Notes under the pieces: generated by a model | Told to the model about the DNA's origin: nothing | Databases searched by the model: none | What the model saw: only the letters and a program-made list of their open reading frames with translations | In this document: piece by piece, positions 16,912 to 24,255 of the stretch | Layout of the letters: each line of letters begins with the position of its first letter | How positions within the stretch are numbered: the stretch's first letter is position 1 | Position numbers and translations under genes: made by a program | NCBI GenBank assembly: GCA_016927015.1 | Contig: JAFGNM010000116.1 | Location: forward strand, 1-38,730 | Length of the DNA: 38,730 nt | DNA from: Candidatus Bathyarchaeota archaeon | Lineage (GTDB): Archaea > Thermoproteota > Bathyarchaeia > Bathyarchaeales > Bathycorpusculaceae | Direction: 5' to 3'

Positions 16912-17244
16912 CTAGGCTTTCTTCAATTCATCTTGAACCTTGAACAACCTTGAATATTTCTTTCTAAGCCTGAAGTAGTTAAGGATTTGAACAGCCCCAG
17001 CAAACAGCATTGCTCCAGCCACAAACAGCGGTATGTAAAGTCGGTCCTGAATGGCGTCTATGTTGTAAATGAGCGTTTGTACCCCGAACAGAATCGTAAT
17101 GAGCCCAAAAAGGAGGTAAGTCTTAACGCTCCAGTAAAGGTCCTTTATGAGGTCTGACGCGTCTGAGATTACATTTTCAAAAATCTCGTTGAGGGCGCCA
17201 ATCTTTTCAACATTATCTTCACCTGTTTGTTCTTTACTGCTCAT
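16912..17244 (-). CDS. Two-helix membrane protein, unknown function
   Basis: A 110-residue protein with a charged N-terminal half (residues 1-40), two hydrophobic segments (about 43-62 and 70-90), and a basic cytoplasmic tail (RLRKKYSRLFKVQDELKKA). I recognise no family. It is upstream of, and likely in an operon with, a winged-helix protein; pairing of a small membrane protein with a winged-helix regulator is common in archaea and suggests a signal-sensing or anti-regulator role, which is inference. Confidence 0.6.
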   Translation of the reverse strand: MSSKEQTGEDNVEKIGALNEIFENVISDASDLIKDLYWSVKTYLLFGLITILFGVQTLIYNIDAIQDRLYIPLFVAGAMLFAGAVQILNYFRLRKKYSRLFKVQDELKKA

Positions 17245-17391
17245 ACTCAGTCACATTCAACAAGTTCCTGTACAAAACTTAAAACATTTATTCTAGAAGT
17301 AACTCCATCCCTTTTTTCAGTCACCGCAGCATGCAAAGTTTTTTCTATCACCTCTCCACAATGAAGCTTTCAGAAACAGGCGGTTGCAAAA

Positions 17392-17631
17392 ATGAATTTG
17401 AGAACTTGGCTGGGACACACAATATTCAACATCGGGTTTTGGACGTTTTTCTGGGGCGCCTTCGAGTTGGCGTATCAGTCTCCAAGCGACCCAATATGGT
17501 CAGGCACCTTCGGATTTCCAATTCCACACCACTACATAATAGGCGCAATACTCGCTTACGTTGGCTACATACTCATCACGTTAACCAAAAACGTAAGAGA
17601 AAGAATCAAAAGAGGCATAAAACCCACTTAG
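17392..17631 (+). CDS. Small membrane protein with two hydrophobic segments
   Basis: A 79-residue protein. Hydrophobic segments lie at about 8-27 (FNIGFWTFFWGAFELAY) and 46-63 (YIIGAILAYVGYILITL), with a basic tail KNVRERIKRGIKP that should stay inside the cell. It starts ATG 17392. A longer overlapping frame at 17331-17654 has no sensible protein character. No family recognised. It stands alone between the membrane/winged-helix pair and trmY. Confidence 0.55.
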   Translation: MNLRTWLGHTIFNIGFWTFFWGAFELAYQSPSDPIWSGTFGFPIPHHYIIGAILAYVGYILITLTKNVRERIKRGIKPT

Positions 17632-17691
17632 CCCTCAATCAACGGCTGATTTAAAAGGTCAGCCGCAAATAACACATACCGTGATTAACAC

Positions 17692-18261
17692 TTGACACGC
17701 GAATTCATCCTCTTTTCACGTTTAGGAAAAACCGACACCGGTTTCCGCAACTTGCATGACGCAGGCCGCTTGGACATCGTTCACGAATGTATTGTTGCAA
17801 GCCTCTTCTTCTCACACGGCTTACGCAGAAACGTTGTTTTCCACGCTGTTCTAACCGGACCACCCAATCCGCCGCTGCACATCCAAATAGACGGCGCAAC
17901 GCTTTATGACGTGCGCACAGACATGGACACTTGGCAAAGCATCCTCAAAAAAGTGATTTCGGGCAAACAGCATCCAGGCATAACCACGAGCAAGACAAGT
18001 TTCGAAGCGCTCTTGAAGGCTAAGGCGAAAACCAGCCGCATATACGTCCTTGAAGAAGGCGGAAAAGACATAGCAAACGCCGAGTTGCCTGAGAACTGCG
18101 TGTTCGTGCTAGGCGACCACGTTGGCTTACCCAAAAAAGCAGAGACGTTCACGCTCCGCTACGGAGAAAAAATCAGCTTGGGAAAACAGCCTTACCTCGC
18201 CGCGTCATGCATAACCATACTTAACTATCTCTTGGACCGCAAAGTCAAATCTTGCTCTTGA
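17692..18261 (+). CDS. trmY: tRNA pseudouridine(54) N1-methyltransferase
   Basis: SPOUT-fold methyltransferase (189 residues) that methylates N1 of pseudouridine 54 in the T loop of archaeal tRNAs. It begins REFILFSRLGKTDTGFRNLHDAGRLD and has the SAM-binding knot region FVLGDHVGLP near residue 138 and LGKQPYLAASCITILNYLLD at the end, as in TrmY. The start is TTG 17692. Its 3' end overlaps the end of thiL by 17 bases, tail to tail. Confidence 0.9.
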   Translation: MTREFILFSRLGKTDTGFRNLHDAGRLDIVHECIVASLFFSHGLRRNVVFHAVLTGPPNPPLHIQIDGATLYDVRTDMDTWQSILKKVISGKQHPGITTSKTSFEALLKAKAKTSRIYVLEEGGKDIANAELPENCVFVLGDHVGLPKKAETFTLRYGEKISLGKQPYLAASCITILNYLLDRKVKSCS

Positions 18262-19273
18262 AGTGCTCCCAACCCCGCTCCTCAACGGGACATTTTACGC
18301 CGTCCACATCCAGCAGCACCTGCCTGTCACGCGTGACCTTGCCAATAGGCAAAAGACGCCCGCCCGAGGCTTCAACAGCCGTTTCCGCGTCAGCCCACCG
18401 TTTGGACTTCACGGTCACCACAAGCTCGTACTCCTCTCCGCCGTGAAGCGCAAGTTCCATCGCGTCAAGCCTGTTGAACTCGGCAAACCTGCGGACCTCA
18501 TCCGCAACCGGTACGCTGTTAACCACGAAGCCCACCTCGCTCATCCGCGCCAGCTCATGTAGACTCCAAGCTAAACCATCGCTTGAATCAATTGAAGCTG
18601 AAACCGCGCCTGAACGGCAAAGCGCTAAGCCTTCGCATAACCGCGCTTTAGGCATGCAAACCGAACTCAAGAGCACATCGCGCAGCTCCTTCGACGCAGC
18701 GTACCCCTCCAGAAGTAGCCGCAACCCCGCAGCAGGCTTGCCGAAAAAGCCCGTAACCGCCACAATATCCCCTGCTTTCGCGCCGCTACGCAGCACGAGC
18801 GCTTTACGCTTAGCGGTTCCAAAAAGCGAAATCGCCACAACCAAGTCCGAAGCCTCGCTCGTATCGCCGCCGATGACGTAGGCGCCGTACTCCTGCGCTC
18901 CAGCATTCAACCCGCGTGCAATCTCCTCCACATCCTTCCGCATAAAATCCATAGGCAACCCCAGCGAAACAAGCAGCGCCGTAGGCGCCACGCCTTTGGC
19001 TGCAAAATCGCTGACGTTCATCACAACCGCTTTCCGCGCCGCCTGCCAAAGGCTCATGCCCCGCGGCACATCAGTCTTGCCTATAAGCATGTCAGTTTTC
19101 AAAACGGCAACTCTCCCCTTGCCGATGTCAACAGCGGAAACGTCATCCCCAAAGGGCACGGGCAAACCGGGCATAACGCTCAAGTGGCTCTGTATGAGCT
19201 TAATTAGCTTTCTTTCGCCCAAATCTTCGCTTGTTCCGCCTTTACTGCCCTTGTGAGCTCTCGCTTTCCTCAA
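18245..19273 (-). CDS. thiL: Thiamine-monophosphate kinase
   Basis: AIR-synthase-fold kinase that converts thiamine monophosphate to thiamine diphosphate with ATP. PFGDDVSAVD near residue 40, LKTDMLIGKTD near 58, and YVIGGDTSEASD near 132 are the metal- and nucleotide-binding motifs; SSDGLAWSL and HGGEEYELV follow in the second half. Length (342) is normal. The start is TTG 19273, with a slightly long basic N-terminus (RKARAHKGSKGG) before the usual DLGERKLIKLI; a later start is possible. No other thiamine genes are in the window. Confidence 0.93.
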   Translation of the reverse strand: MRKARAHKGSKGGTSEDLGERKLIKLIQSHLSVMPGLPVPFGDDVSAVDIGKGRVAVLKTDMLIGKTDVPRGMSLWQAARKAVVMNVSDFAAKGVAPTALLVSLGLPMDFMRKDVEEIARGLNAGAQEYGAYVIGGDTSEASDLVVAISLFGTAKRKALVLRSGAKAGDIVAVTGFFGKPAAGLRLLLEGYAASKELRDVLLSSVCMPKARLCEGLALCRSGAVSASIDSSDGLAWSLHELARMSEVGFVVNSVPVADEVRRFAEFNRLDAMELALHGGEEYELVVTVKSKRWADAETAVEASGGRLLPIGKVTRDRQVLLDVDGVKCPVEERGWEHFKSKI

Positions 19274-19418
19274 TCACATAAGCCTCCACCCAAAAACCAC
19301 TCAAACGTCACGTGCAATGTTAGTTTAGAGGCTTAGCCTTTTAAAATTGACGCTTGCGGCAAAGTGTTTTCCTAACATTTAAAAATGCGTACACATCACT
19401 GATTTAGCGATTGCATGT

Positions 19419-19492
19419 GCCTCGGTAGCTCAGCCCGGTAGAGCGGCTGCCTCGTAAGTAGCAGGCCGCGGGATCAAAGCCCGCCCGAGGCT
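19419..19492 (+). tRNA. tRNA-Thr (anticodon CGU)
   Basis: The cloverleaf folds completely: acceptor GCCTCGG with CCGAGGC, D stem GCTC/GAGC, anticodon stem GCTGC/GTAGC around CTCGTAA, T stem GCGGG/CCCGC. Anticodon CGT reads ACG. The discriminator is T and CCA is not encoded. The T loop is ATCAAAG, so position 54 is A instead of the usual T. A TATA-like TTTAAAAATG lies about 35 bases upstream. Confidence 0.95.
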
Positions 19493-19534
19493 TTTTACAT
19501 CATGGTGTAGTTGTGTTGTTCTCATGTTCAGAAA

Positions 19535-19586
19535 TGTTTATAAAATATTAATAGTACCGATACCACTAAGACATGCACGCGAGGTC
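19535..19586 (+). promoter_or_regulatory. Promoter and ribosome binding site of the zinc-binding protein gene
   Basis: TTTATAAAAT at 19535-19544 is a strong archaeal TATA box, and GAGGTCG near 19580 is a ribosome binding site candidate for the ATG at 19595. Confidence 0.5.
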
Positions 19587-19594
19587 GATGACAA

Positions 19595-19933
19595 ATGCCT
19601 CTTTTCCACTCGCACTCCCACAACGAAAAACTTAGATGCCCCTACAAGGGATGCGAAAAACCATTCGAAAAACCCTCCGTCCTAACCGACGCATCCACCA
19701 TACCGAGGCAGTCATATTACGCTTGTCCGCACTGCATGTCAAAACTCGACATAACCATAGAAAACATGAAAATCACAGGCGTAAAACCCGCCGAATACCC
19801 AAAAGTATTCGAGTCACCAGCAAAATGCGCACACTTCTCCAGCCTACTAAACGCGCGACCACACGATGCACCGTTGCCCGAAGAATGCCTGCTCTGCCCA
19901 AAAGTACTCCAATGCAGCATCCGCAAAAAATAA
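19595..19933 (+). CDS. Small Cys/His-rich protein, probable zinc binding
   Basis: A 112-residue protein with paired metal ligands: CPYKGC (residues 15-20), CPHC (44-47), a Cys-Ala-His (residues 78-80), and CLLCPKVLQC near the end. The pattern suggests two zinc sites. I recognise no named family. It has its own TATA box and ribosome binding site. An overlapping frame on the same strand (19636-20097) runs into the tRNA and is not credible. Confidence 0.6.
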   Translation: MPLFHSHSHNEKLRCPYKGCEKPFEKPSVLTDASTIPRQSYYACPHCMSKLDITIENMKITGVKPAEYPKVFESPAKCAHFSSLLNARPHDAPLPEECLLCPKVLQCSIRKK

Positions 19934-20044
19934 ACGCAACTGACGCTCAGAAACGACTACCCCTCCCTTACTTAAAGACAGAAATCCAATTTGGCTTTTG
20001 GCAAAGACTATGTCTTGCCGTTCAGAGGCCTGTCAGTTGGCTAA

Positions 20045-20054
20045 GGTTTTTATG
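20045..20054 (+). promoter_or_regulatory. TATA-like box upstream of tRNA-Pro(UGG)
   Basis: GTTTTTATGG lies about 60 bases before the tRNA, suitable for a precursor with a short 5' leader. Confidence 0.35.
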
Positions 20055-20088
20055 GTGCATACGAAATTATCTTTCTCTGCCGCCCGTT

Positions 20089-20400
20089 TCAGGATAAACG
20101 GCAAAACACGCGGGGCTGTCGGCTAGCTTGGTCTAGGCTTGTAGACTTGGGCTCTATAGACCCCGGTTCAAATCCGGGCAGCCCCACCATTTCCAGTTTA
20201 TTCTCAGTTGAATTGAAGTTTCTTTGTGAATTGCAATTTGAGAATTGCATCATTAAGTGTTTTAAGTGGTTTTCAAACGTTTTACTCATATTAAAGCCTA
20301 AAGCTTTAGACTTTTCAACAAGTTCTCTGTCGAGATACAATACGACGTTGCCTTTTGTTATCATTGCATTCGCATCCGAGGGCTTGCATGAGGAATTCAT
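20089..20400 (-). pseudogene. Probable N-terminal fragment of an SSV-type integrase, int(N), overlapping tRNA-Pro
   Basis: The frame begins near 20400, or more likely at ATG 20364, reads NVVLYLDRELVEKSKALGF and NMSKTFENHLKHLM, and then runs antisense through the whole tRNA-Pro gene as VGLPGFEPGSIEPKS before stopping at 20089. The integrase of the archaeal virus SSV1 contains a closely similar PPGFEPGT stretch where its attachment site matches a tRNA. SSV-type integration splits the integrase gene and leaves a short N-terminal piece attached to the tRNA gene. The catalytic C-terminal part is not in the window. Alternatively the first 70 residues are an independent small DNA-binding protein and the tRNA part is chance readthrough. 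Confidence 0.55.
20112..20189 (+). tRNA. tRNA-Pro (anticodon UGG)
   Basis: Acceptor GGGGCTG pairs with CAGCCCC. The anticodon stem GTAGA/TCTAT encloses CTTGGGC, giving TGG (reads CCA). The T arm is CCCGG-TTCAAAT-CCGGG. ACCA is encoded at 20186-20189. The 3' half is overlapped on the opposite strand by an integrase-like frame, so this gene looks like an integration target. Confidence 0.95.
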
Positions 20401-20434
20401 ATGTTATAAATTTGGTCATTTCAGAATCAATTGA

Positions 20435-20491
20435 TTTTCTAGTTTCTAAATTATTAACTTTAGGAAAGTAACTTTCTAAAACCTTCAATAG
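20435..20491. repeat. Imperfect repeat A of a TTTCTAA-rich element
   Basis: It shares TTTTCTA-x-TTTCTAA, then CTTTAGGA, then TTTCTAAAA with 21098-21150, in the same order and spacing apart from a small gap. Both copies contain an imperfect dyad (TTTAGGAAAG ... CTTTCTAAA). It lies 70-130 bases upstream of the minus-strand integrase-like frame. Confidence 0.4.
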
Positions 20492-20537
20492 TATATGAGA
20501 ACAGAAATTATAAAGATCAAAAAACCAGCTCACACCT

Positions 20538-20714
20538 TTAGGTAAGTTTTGCTCCGCAGCGAGGGCATTTCAGGTAGCTTGTATCGACTTCCTTAAGCAT
20601 GTCAGCTCCACAGTAGAAACATACGCATGCTTTACATTTTTGGCAGTAGTAGTTTGCGCCTTGAATAATTGTTTTACAGACTGCACAAGGTTTTCCGATG
20701 CATTCCTCAGACAA
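20538..20714 (-). CDS. Small zinc-ribbon protein (58 residues)
   Basis: Starting at TTG 20714, three bases after the stop of the upstream gene, the product carries ten Cys in C-x2-C-type pairs: CAVC, CQKCKACVCFYC and CPRC. That implies two or three zinc sites of the double zinc-ribbon kind. AAGGA lies about a dozen bases before the start. The family is not identifiable beyond zinc ribbon. It is likely co-transcribed with the 83-residue basic protein gene and lies in the integration-scar region, so it may be element-derived. Confidence 0.6.
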   Translation of the reverse strand: MSEECIGKPCAVCKTIIQGANYYCQKCKACVCFYCGADMLKEVDTSYLKCPRCGAKLT

Positions 20715-20717
20715 TTC

Positions 20718-20969
20718 TTATTCCTTTTGCTGTCTCTTCTTTTTCAGATACTTGCCGGAAACGACTCCTGCAACATCAGACAGTGCGTCTTTTTCACCTC
20801 TCTTTTCGACTCTGCGTAATCTCTGGTACTCTCTATTGTAGGCTCTGAGACCCTCGGGGGTACTGGATCTTTTCCTTTTCAAGTCTTCAGCGATGCGTCG
20901 TGCATATTCGTGAGGCAACCATGGATGCCTACGCAGGACTTTACGAATGTCTTTCTCAGTCACGGACAC
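20718..20969 (-). CDS. Small basic protein, unknown function, probably mobile-element derived
   Basis: An 83-residue protein rich in Arg and Lys (RKVLRRHPWLPHEYARR, KRKRSS, and a KKKRQQKE tail) with AYNREYQRLRR in the middle. The start is GTG 20969. Two palindromes sit directly upstream (20970-20981 and 20987-20999), and a TATA-like AGTTTAAATGT is at about 21004-21014. The high positive charge suggests nucleic-acid binding. I recognise no family. It is followed by a zinc-ribbon gene in the same operon. Confidence 0.5.
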   Translation of the reverse strand: MSVTEKDIRKVLRRHPWLPHEYARRIAEDLKRKRSSTPEGLRAYNREYQRLRRVEKRGEKDALSDVAGVVSGKYLKKKRQQKE

Positions 20970-21014
20970 AGTTGATCAACTTGCTGTTGTGTAACACAAA
21001 ATTTACATTTAAAC
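20970..21014 (-). promoter_or_regulatory. Promoter with two palindromes upstream of the basic protein gene
   Basis: AGTTGATCAACT (20970-20981) is a perfect 12-bp palindrome touching the start codon. TTGTG-TAA-CACAA (20987-20999) is a second dyad. The TATA-like box at 21004-21014 places transcription start between them, a layout suited to a repressor. Confidence 0.5.
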
Positions 21015-21097
21015 TATACTAATCAAAGGTCTAATTTAGAATCGTGTGTCGATTAATAGGCAACTATAATCACTTCATGTAACAATTAGATTTCTAT

Positions 21098-21150
21098 TTT
21101 TCTAATTTCTAACCTTTAGGAGGAAATAATTTTCTAAAATTTTAATTTAG
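21098..21150. repeat. Imperfect repeat B of a TTTCTAA-rich element
   Basis: Second copy of the element at 20435-20491. It lies about 130-180 bases upstream of the minus-strand basic protein gene, the same relative side as copy A has to the integrase-like frame. It includes CTTTAGGAGG and ATTTTCTAAAAT. Confidence 0.4.
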
Positions 21151-21195
21151 CTTAGAAATATAAAACAGAAAAATACTTCTCAGCCTCTTGGTAGA

Positions 21196-21411
21196 TTATC
21201 TTTTTCTTTTGAGGACTAATGCGAATACAGTTACAGCGGTAACAAATAACGCTATGGTTGCTGTTAAGGAGACCTCTGGAATGTCTGGGCTCTCTGTGGG
21301 TGTTGGAGCGGGTGAAGGTGCTGGAATTTTTATATAAATGGGGTCATCATCCCAAATGAATGATTTGGGCTTGAGCTTGAGGTTAAGAAAAAAACTTGTG
21401 GAGGTGCATTT
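21196..21411 (-). pseudogene. Remnant C-terminus of a membrane-anchored surface protein
   Basis: The open minus-strand frame has no start codon; an in-frame TAA lies at 21412-21414. It encodes a linker with PAPSPAPTPTESP, then PDIPEVSLTATIALFVTAV and VLKRKR before the stop at 21196-21198. This is the usual end of an archaeal surface protein: Pro/Thr linker, TM helix and basic tail. The body of the gene is missing, so this looks like a truncated remnant beside the integration scar. Confidence 0.65.
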
Positions 21412-21695
21412 TTAGATCTTCAAGAGTTGACTATTGAAGGTGAAGATTGGGGCGAATAAGACGTTCGCCAACACTTATTTTTTTTTAAAAAAAAATACGG
21501 TTGCCCTGACAGCCATTAACCATAGGTCGGAACACGTTTATGCCCAAGCCAGGCAGTCCCATCACGCTTTTAGGTTCAATTGCCGTGGGTACCTGGGATA
21601 TGCGTCTCAGGCTTGATTTTTCTGTTTTTAACCGTTAATCAGTAGGTAAAATTCACAATTCTTTTATCGTGTTGGACTCACTTGTTCTGGAGCTG

Positions 21696-22133
21696 ATGTC
21701 AATGGCGAAGATTGGGGACTTGATGGTCAAGAAAGTAACTACGTTGCAGGCGCACGCCACAATCCATGAAGCCGTGAAGCTTATGAATAAAAACAAAATC
21801 GGCAGCTTGATTATCGTTCGCAACGGGGAGACCGTTGGAATCTTGACTGAAAGAGACCTGCTTGAAAGAGTCCTAGAAAAATGCAAAAACCCGAAGGAGA
21901 CTCGCGTTTTCGAGGCGATGACAAGCCACGTTATTACCGGAACCCCTGACATGGAAATCACTGAAGCCAGCACCCTCATGTTTGAAAACAAAATTAAGAA
22001 ACTGCCCATAGTTGACGGAAACAAGCTGGTCGGCATGGTCACCCTGACAGACATTGCCCGCGCCACAAGCGTTAACGAAGAAACAATTGAACTGGTTCAA
22101 AAACTCTCCAATATGCACCTCCTCGGTCATTAG
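21696..22133 (+). CDS. CBS-domain pair protein
   Basis: About 145 residues made of two CBS motifs: residues 5-60 (KIGDLMVKKVTTLQ ... IVRNGETVGILTERDL) and about 75-130 (EAMTSHVITGTPDMEITEA ... LVGMVTLTDIA). Such stand-alone pairs usually bind adenine nucleotides and regulate a partner. The frame is open from GTG 21669, but ATG 21696 is favoured because CTGGAG lies just before it and TTTTATC at 21662-21668 is a suitable TATA box for a near-leaderless start. The partner is not evident. Confidence 0.88.
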   Translation: MSMAKIGDLMVKKVTTLQAHATIHEAVKLMNKNKIGSLIIVRNGETVGILTERDLLERVLEKCKNPKETRVFEAMTSHVITGTPDMEITEASTLMFENKIKKLPIVDGNKLVGMVTLTDIARATSVNEETIELVQKLSNMHLLGH

Positions 22134-22261
22134 CTTAGAACCCACGACATAACGGTCCACCTGTTTCAGGCGAGAAAGCGATTTTTCTGGCGCGGTGTTC
22201 TGAACTCATTTGGGTTAGGGGAGGGTAACCCCCTGATTGACTTGCAGTTTTCTGCGGTTTT

Positions 22262-23704
22262 CTATAGTGTTATGCCTAATCCGTCTGCTACGCGTTGCCC
22301 GTATTTTGGGTCAGCTTTGTAGAAGATTTTTGTCTGTCGGAGTTGGATTTCTTTATTCGCGTTGCAAAGGTGAGTCACTATGTTGCCTATGAGGTGTTCA
22401 CGGTCCATGTCGGTCATAACGTGGCGGTAAAGATTTCCCGGTTGCACAAAGTCACTGTTCGGGTGTGTGTATGGTTGGCGTGCAACTTTGCCTGAAACTT
22501 CAAACGCTGGCTCCGCCGCTTTAACATCGGGTTCGGGTCCGCCGAAGCTGTTGGGGTAATAGTTTGGTGCATCGCCTTCGTTTCCGTCAACACGCATGTA
22601 GCCATCACGTTGATAGTTATTGACTTTTACGCCTTTAGGTTGGTTAACGGGCAACAACAGATAGTTGGGTCCTAAACGGTACCTGTGAGCGTCATGGTAG
22701 GCAAAAAGGCGCCCTTGCAACATCTTGTCTGGTGAAGCTCCAATGCCTGTCACAAAGTTTCCTGGGGAAAACGCTGCCTGTTCCACTTCAGCAAAGTAGT
22801 TGGCTGGATTGCGATTCAGCACCATCTTGCCAATGTCCATCGGCGGGTAGTCTCCGTGAGGCCACACTTTGGTAACATCAAATACGTCAAAGCGGTATTT
22901 TTCTGCGTCTTTAGCAGGCATTATTTGCACTTGCAGCGTCCATGATGGAAACTCGCCTTTTTTGATGGCGTTACTTAGGTCGCGTGTAGCGTGGTCAGGG
23001 TCGGTTCCCTTCATGTGCTCAGCTTCTTCTCGGGTTAGGTTTTGAATACCTTGGTCCGTTTTGAAGTGGTACTTAATCCAGAAGATTTCGCCGTCATTGT
23101 TGTACCATTTGTAAGTGTGGCTTCCATAGCCGTTCATGTTGCGAAAAGAACGAGGTGTTCCCCTGTCTGAGAACAAAATTGTTACCTGATGAAGCGACTC
23201 TGGAGTTAGCGATAGGAAGTCCCAGAACATGTTTGCGTCTTTAAGATTTGTTCCTGGATTGCGTTTCTGAGTGTGAATGAAATCTGGAAATTTCAAGGGG
23301 TCACGGATGAAGAATACGGGCGTGTTGTTTCCAACAAGATCATAATTGCCCTCTTCAGTGTAGAATTTTACTGCGAATCCTCTGGGGTCGCGTTCCGCGT
23401 CTGCTGACCCTTTTTCTCCACCAACCGTGGAAAATCTTGCGAAGACTTCTGTACGTTTGCCGACTTCTGAGAGGAACTTGGCTTTTGTGTACTTTGTTAC
23501 ATCTTTGGTTACTTCAAAATAGCCTCCTGCGCCAGCGCCTTTGGCGTGTACAACGCGTTCAGGTATACGTTCACGGTTGAAGTGAGCCAATTTTTCAATC
23601 AAGTGGACATCCTGAATCACGACAGGACCATTGTTGCTAACAGTAAGAGAATTTTGATCATCTGAAACAGGAGCACCTTGGTTTGTGGTTAAAGTTTTTT
23701 TCAT
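22262..23704 (-). CDS. katA: Haem catalase (monofunctional)
   Basis: 480-residue catalase that breaks down hydrogen peroxide. Active-site His53 lies in [13 protein letters not shown], the distal Asn in [12 protein letters not shown] (about residue 126), and the haem-ligand Tyr in [14 protein letters not shown] (about residue 334). Length and sequence are those of small-subunit bacterial catalases. The gene is divergent from a Fur-family regulator, separated by 84 bases with palindromes, which suggests peroxide or metal control. A catalase is unusual in a lineage usually thought of as anaerobic, and the bacterial character suggests acquisition by transfer. Confidence 0.97.
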   Translation of the reverse strand: MKKTLTTNQGAPVSDDQNSLTVSNNGPVVIQDVHLIEKLAHFNRERIPERVVHAKGAGAGGYFEVTKDVTKYTKAKFLSEVGKRTEVFARFSTVGGEKGSADAERDPRGFAVKFYTEEGNYDLVGNNTPVFFIRDPLKFPDFIHTQKRNPGTNLKDANMFWDFLSLTPESLHQVTILFSDRGTPRSFRNMNGYGSHTYKWYNNDGEIFWIKYHFKTDQGIQNLTREEAEHMKGTDPDHATRDLSNAIKKGEFPSWTLQVQIMPAKDAEKYRFDVFDVTKVWPHGDYPPMDIGKMVLNRNPANYFAEVEQAAFSPGNFVTGIGASPDKMLQGRLFAYHDAHRYRLGPNYLLLPVNQPKGVKVNNYQRDGYMRVDGNEGDAPNYYPNSFGGPEPDVKAAEPAFEVSGKVARQPYTHPNSDFVQPGNLYRHVMTDMDREHLIGNIVTHLCNANKEIQLRQTKIFYKADPKYGQRVADGLGITL

Positions 23705-23716
23705 AAATTGTTTCCT

Positions 23717-23783
23717 GCTTTAAAATTAAAGCCTGATTAACTTACGGGCGTAAGGTTATTTAAGAATTATTATTACTTAGTAA
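23717..23783. promoter_or_regulatory. Catalase/Fur control region with three palindromes
   Basis: GCTTTAA-AA-TTAAAGC (23717-23732), CTTACG-GG-CGTAAG (23741-23754) and TTACT-T-AGTAA (23773-23783) lie between the two divergent starts. The first overlaps the TATA-like box expected for catalase; TTATTTAAG at about 23757-23765 could be the TATA box of the regulator gene. Confidence 0.55.
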
Positions 23784-23788
23784 AGCCC

Positions 23789-24232
23789 ATGCAAAATTCA
23801 AGAACGGATGCGATGATAATCCAAGCCCTACGCAGTAAAGGCTACAAAGCAACCCCGCAAAGAATAACAGTCTGCAAAACGGCACTGAGCAGCCGTGAAC
23901 ACCCAAATGTACAGAACATTTACCGAGAAGTAAAGAAGACCCATCCCACAGTCAGTTTAGCAACCATTTACAAGACACTTAACATCCTAAAAGAAAGCGG
24001 ATTGGTTCAAGAACTAAATTTTTCGCAAGGACAAACAAGATTCGACCCATATCTTGAGCCACACATAAACATGGTATGCTTACAATGCGGAAAAATCCAA
24101 GATTTAGATGACCCCGCCGTAAAGGAACTTGTTAAAAAGGTGTATGTGAAAGCAAATTTTGCACCCACTACTCAGCGCATAGATGTTTACGGGGTTTGCG
24201 GGCAATGCTCTAAAGCAGCCAAGTTTAAATGA
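23789..24232 (+). CDS. Fur/PerR-family metal-dependent regulator
   Basis: 147-residue Fur-family repressor. The winged helix spans about residues 12-85 (GYKATPQRITVCKTAL ... VSLATIYKTLNILKESGLV), followed by EPHINMVCLQCGKIQDL and a second CGQC pair near the end, which form the structural zinc site. Divergent placement from catalase is the usual arrangement of PerR in bacteria, so peroxide sensing is the leading guess; iron or zinc sensing is not excluded. The 3' end is 23 bases from the convergent flavodoxin gene. Confidence 0.88.
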   Translation: MQNSRTDAMIIQALRSKGYKATPQRITVCKTALSSREHPNVQNIYREVKKTHPTVSLATIYKTLNILKESGLVQELNFSQGQTRFDPYLEPHINMVCLQCGKIQDLDDPAVKELVKKVYVKANFAPTTQRIDVYGVCGQCSKAAKFK

Positions 24233-24255
24233 CTTTTTTAGAGTTTGAATAACTC

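Larger units (their letters stand above)
20982..21695. other. AT-rich stretch with element remnants
   Basis: About 700 bases without an intact gene. From left to right: a dyad and TATA box for the minus-strand operon, repeat B (21098-21150), a broken surface-protein end (21196-21411, minus strand), and a stretch with runs of T and A around 21478-21495. The last part, about 21500-21640, has no convincing coding or RNA signal. Confidence 0.5.

Noticed and set aside
19636-20097. Plus-strand open frame of about 150 codons overlapping the zinc-binding gene
   Set aside because: The 19595-19933 frame has paired Cys motifs, promoter and ribosome binding site; the longer one has none and runs toward the tRNA.
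20315-20533. Second minus-strand frame of 72 codons over the integrase-like start
   Set aside because: Overlaps the better frame out of phase and has no recognisable motif.
21434-21628. Short plus-strand frames after the surface-protein remnant
   Set aside because: They cross A and T runs, have no ribosome binding site and show no protein-like composition.
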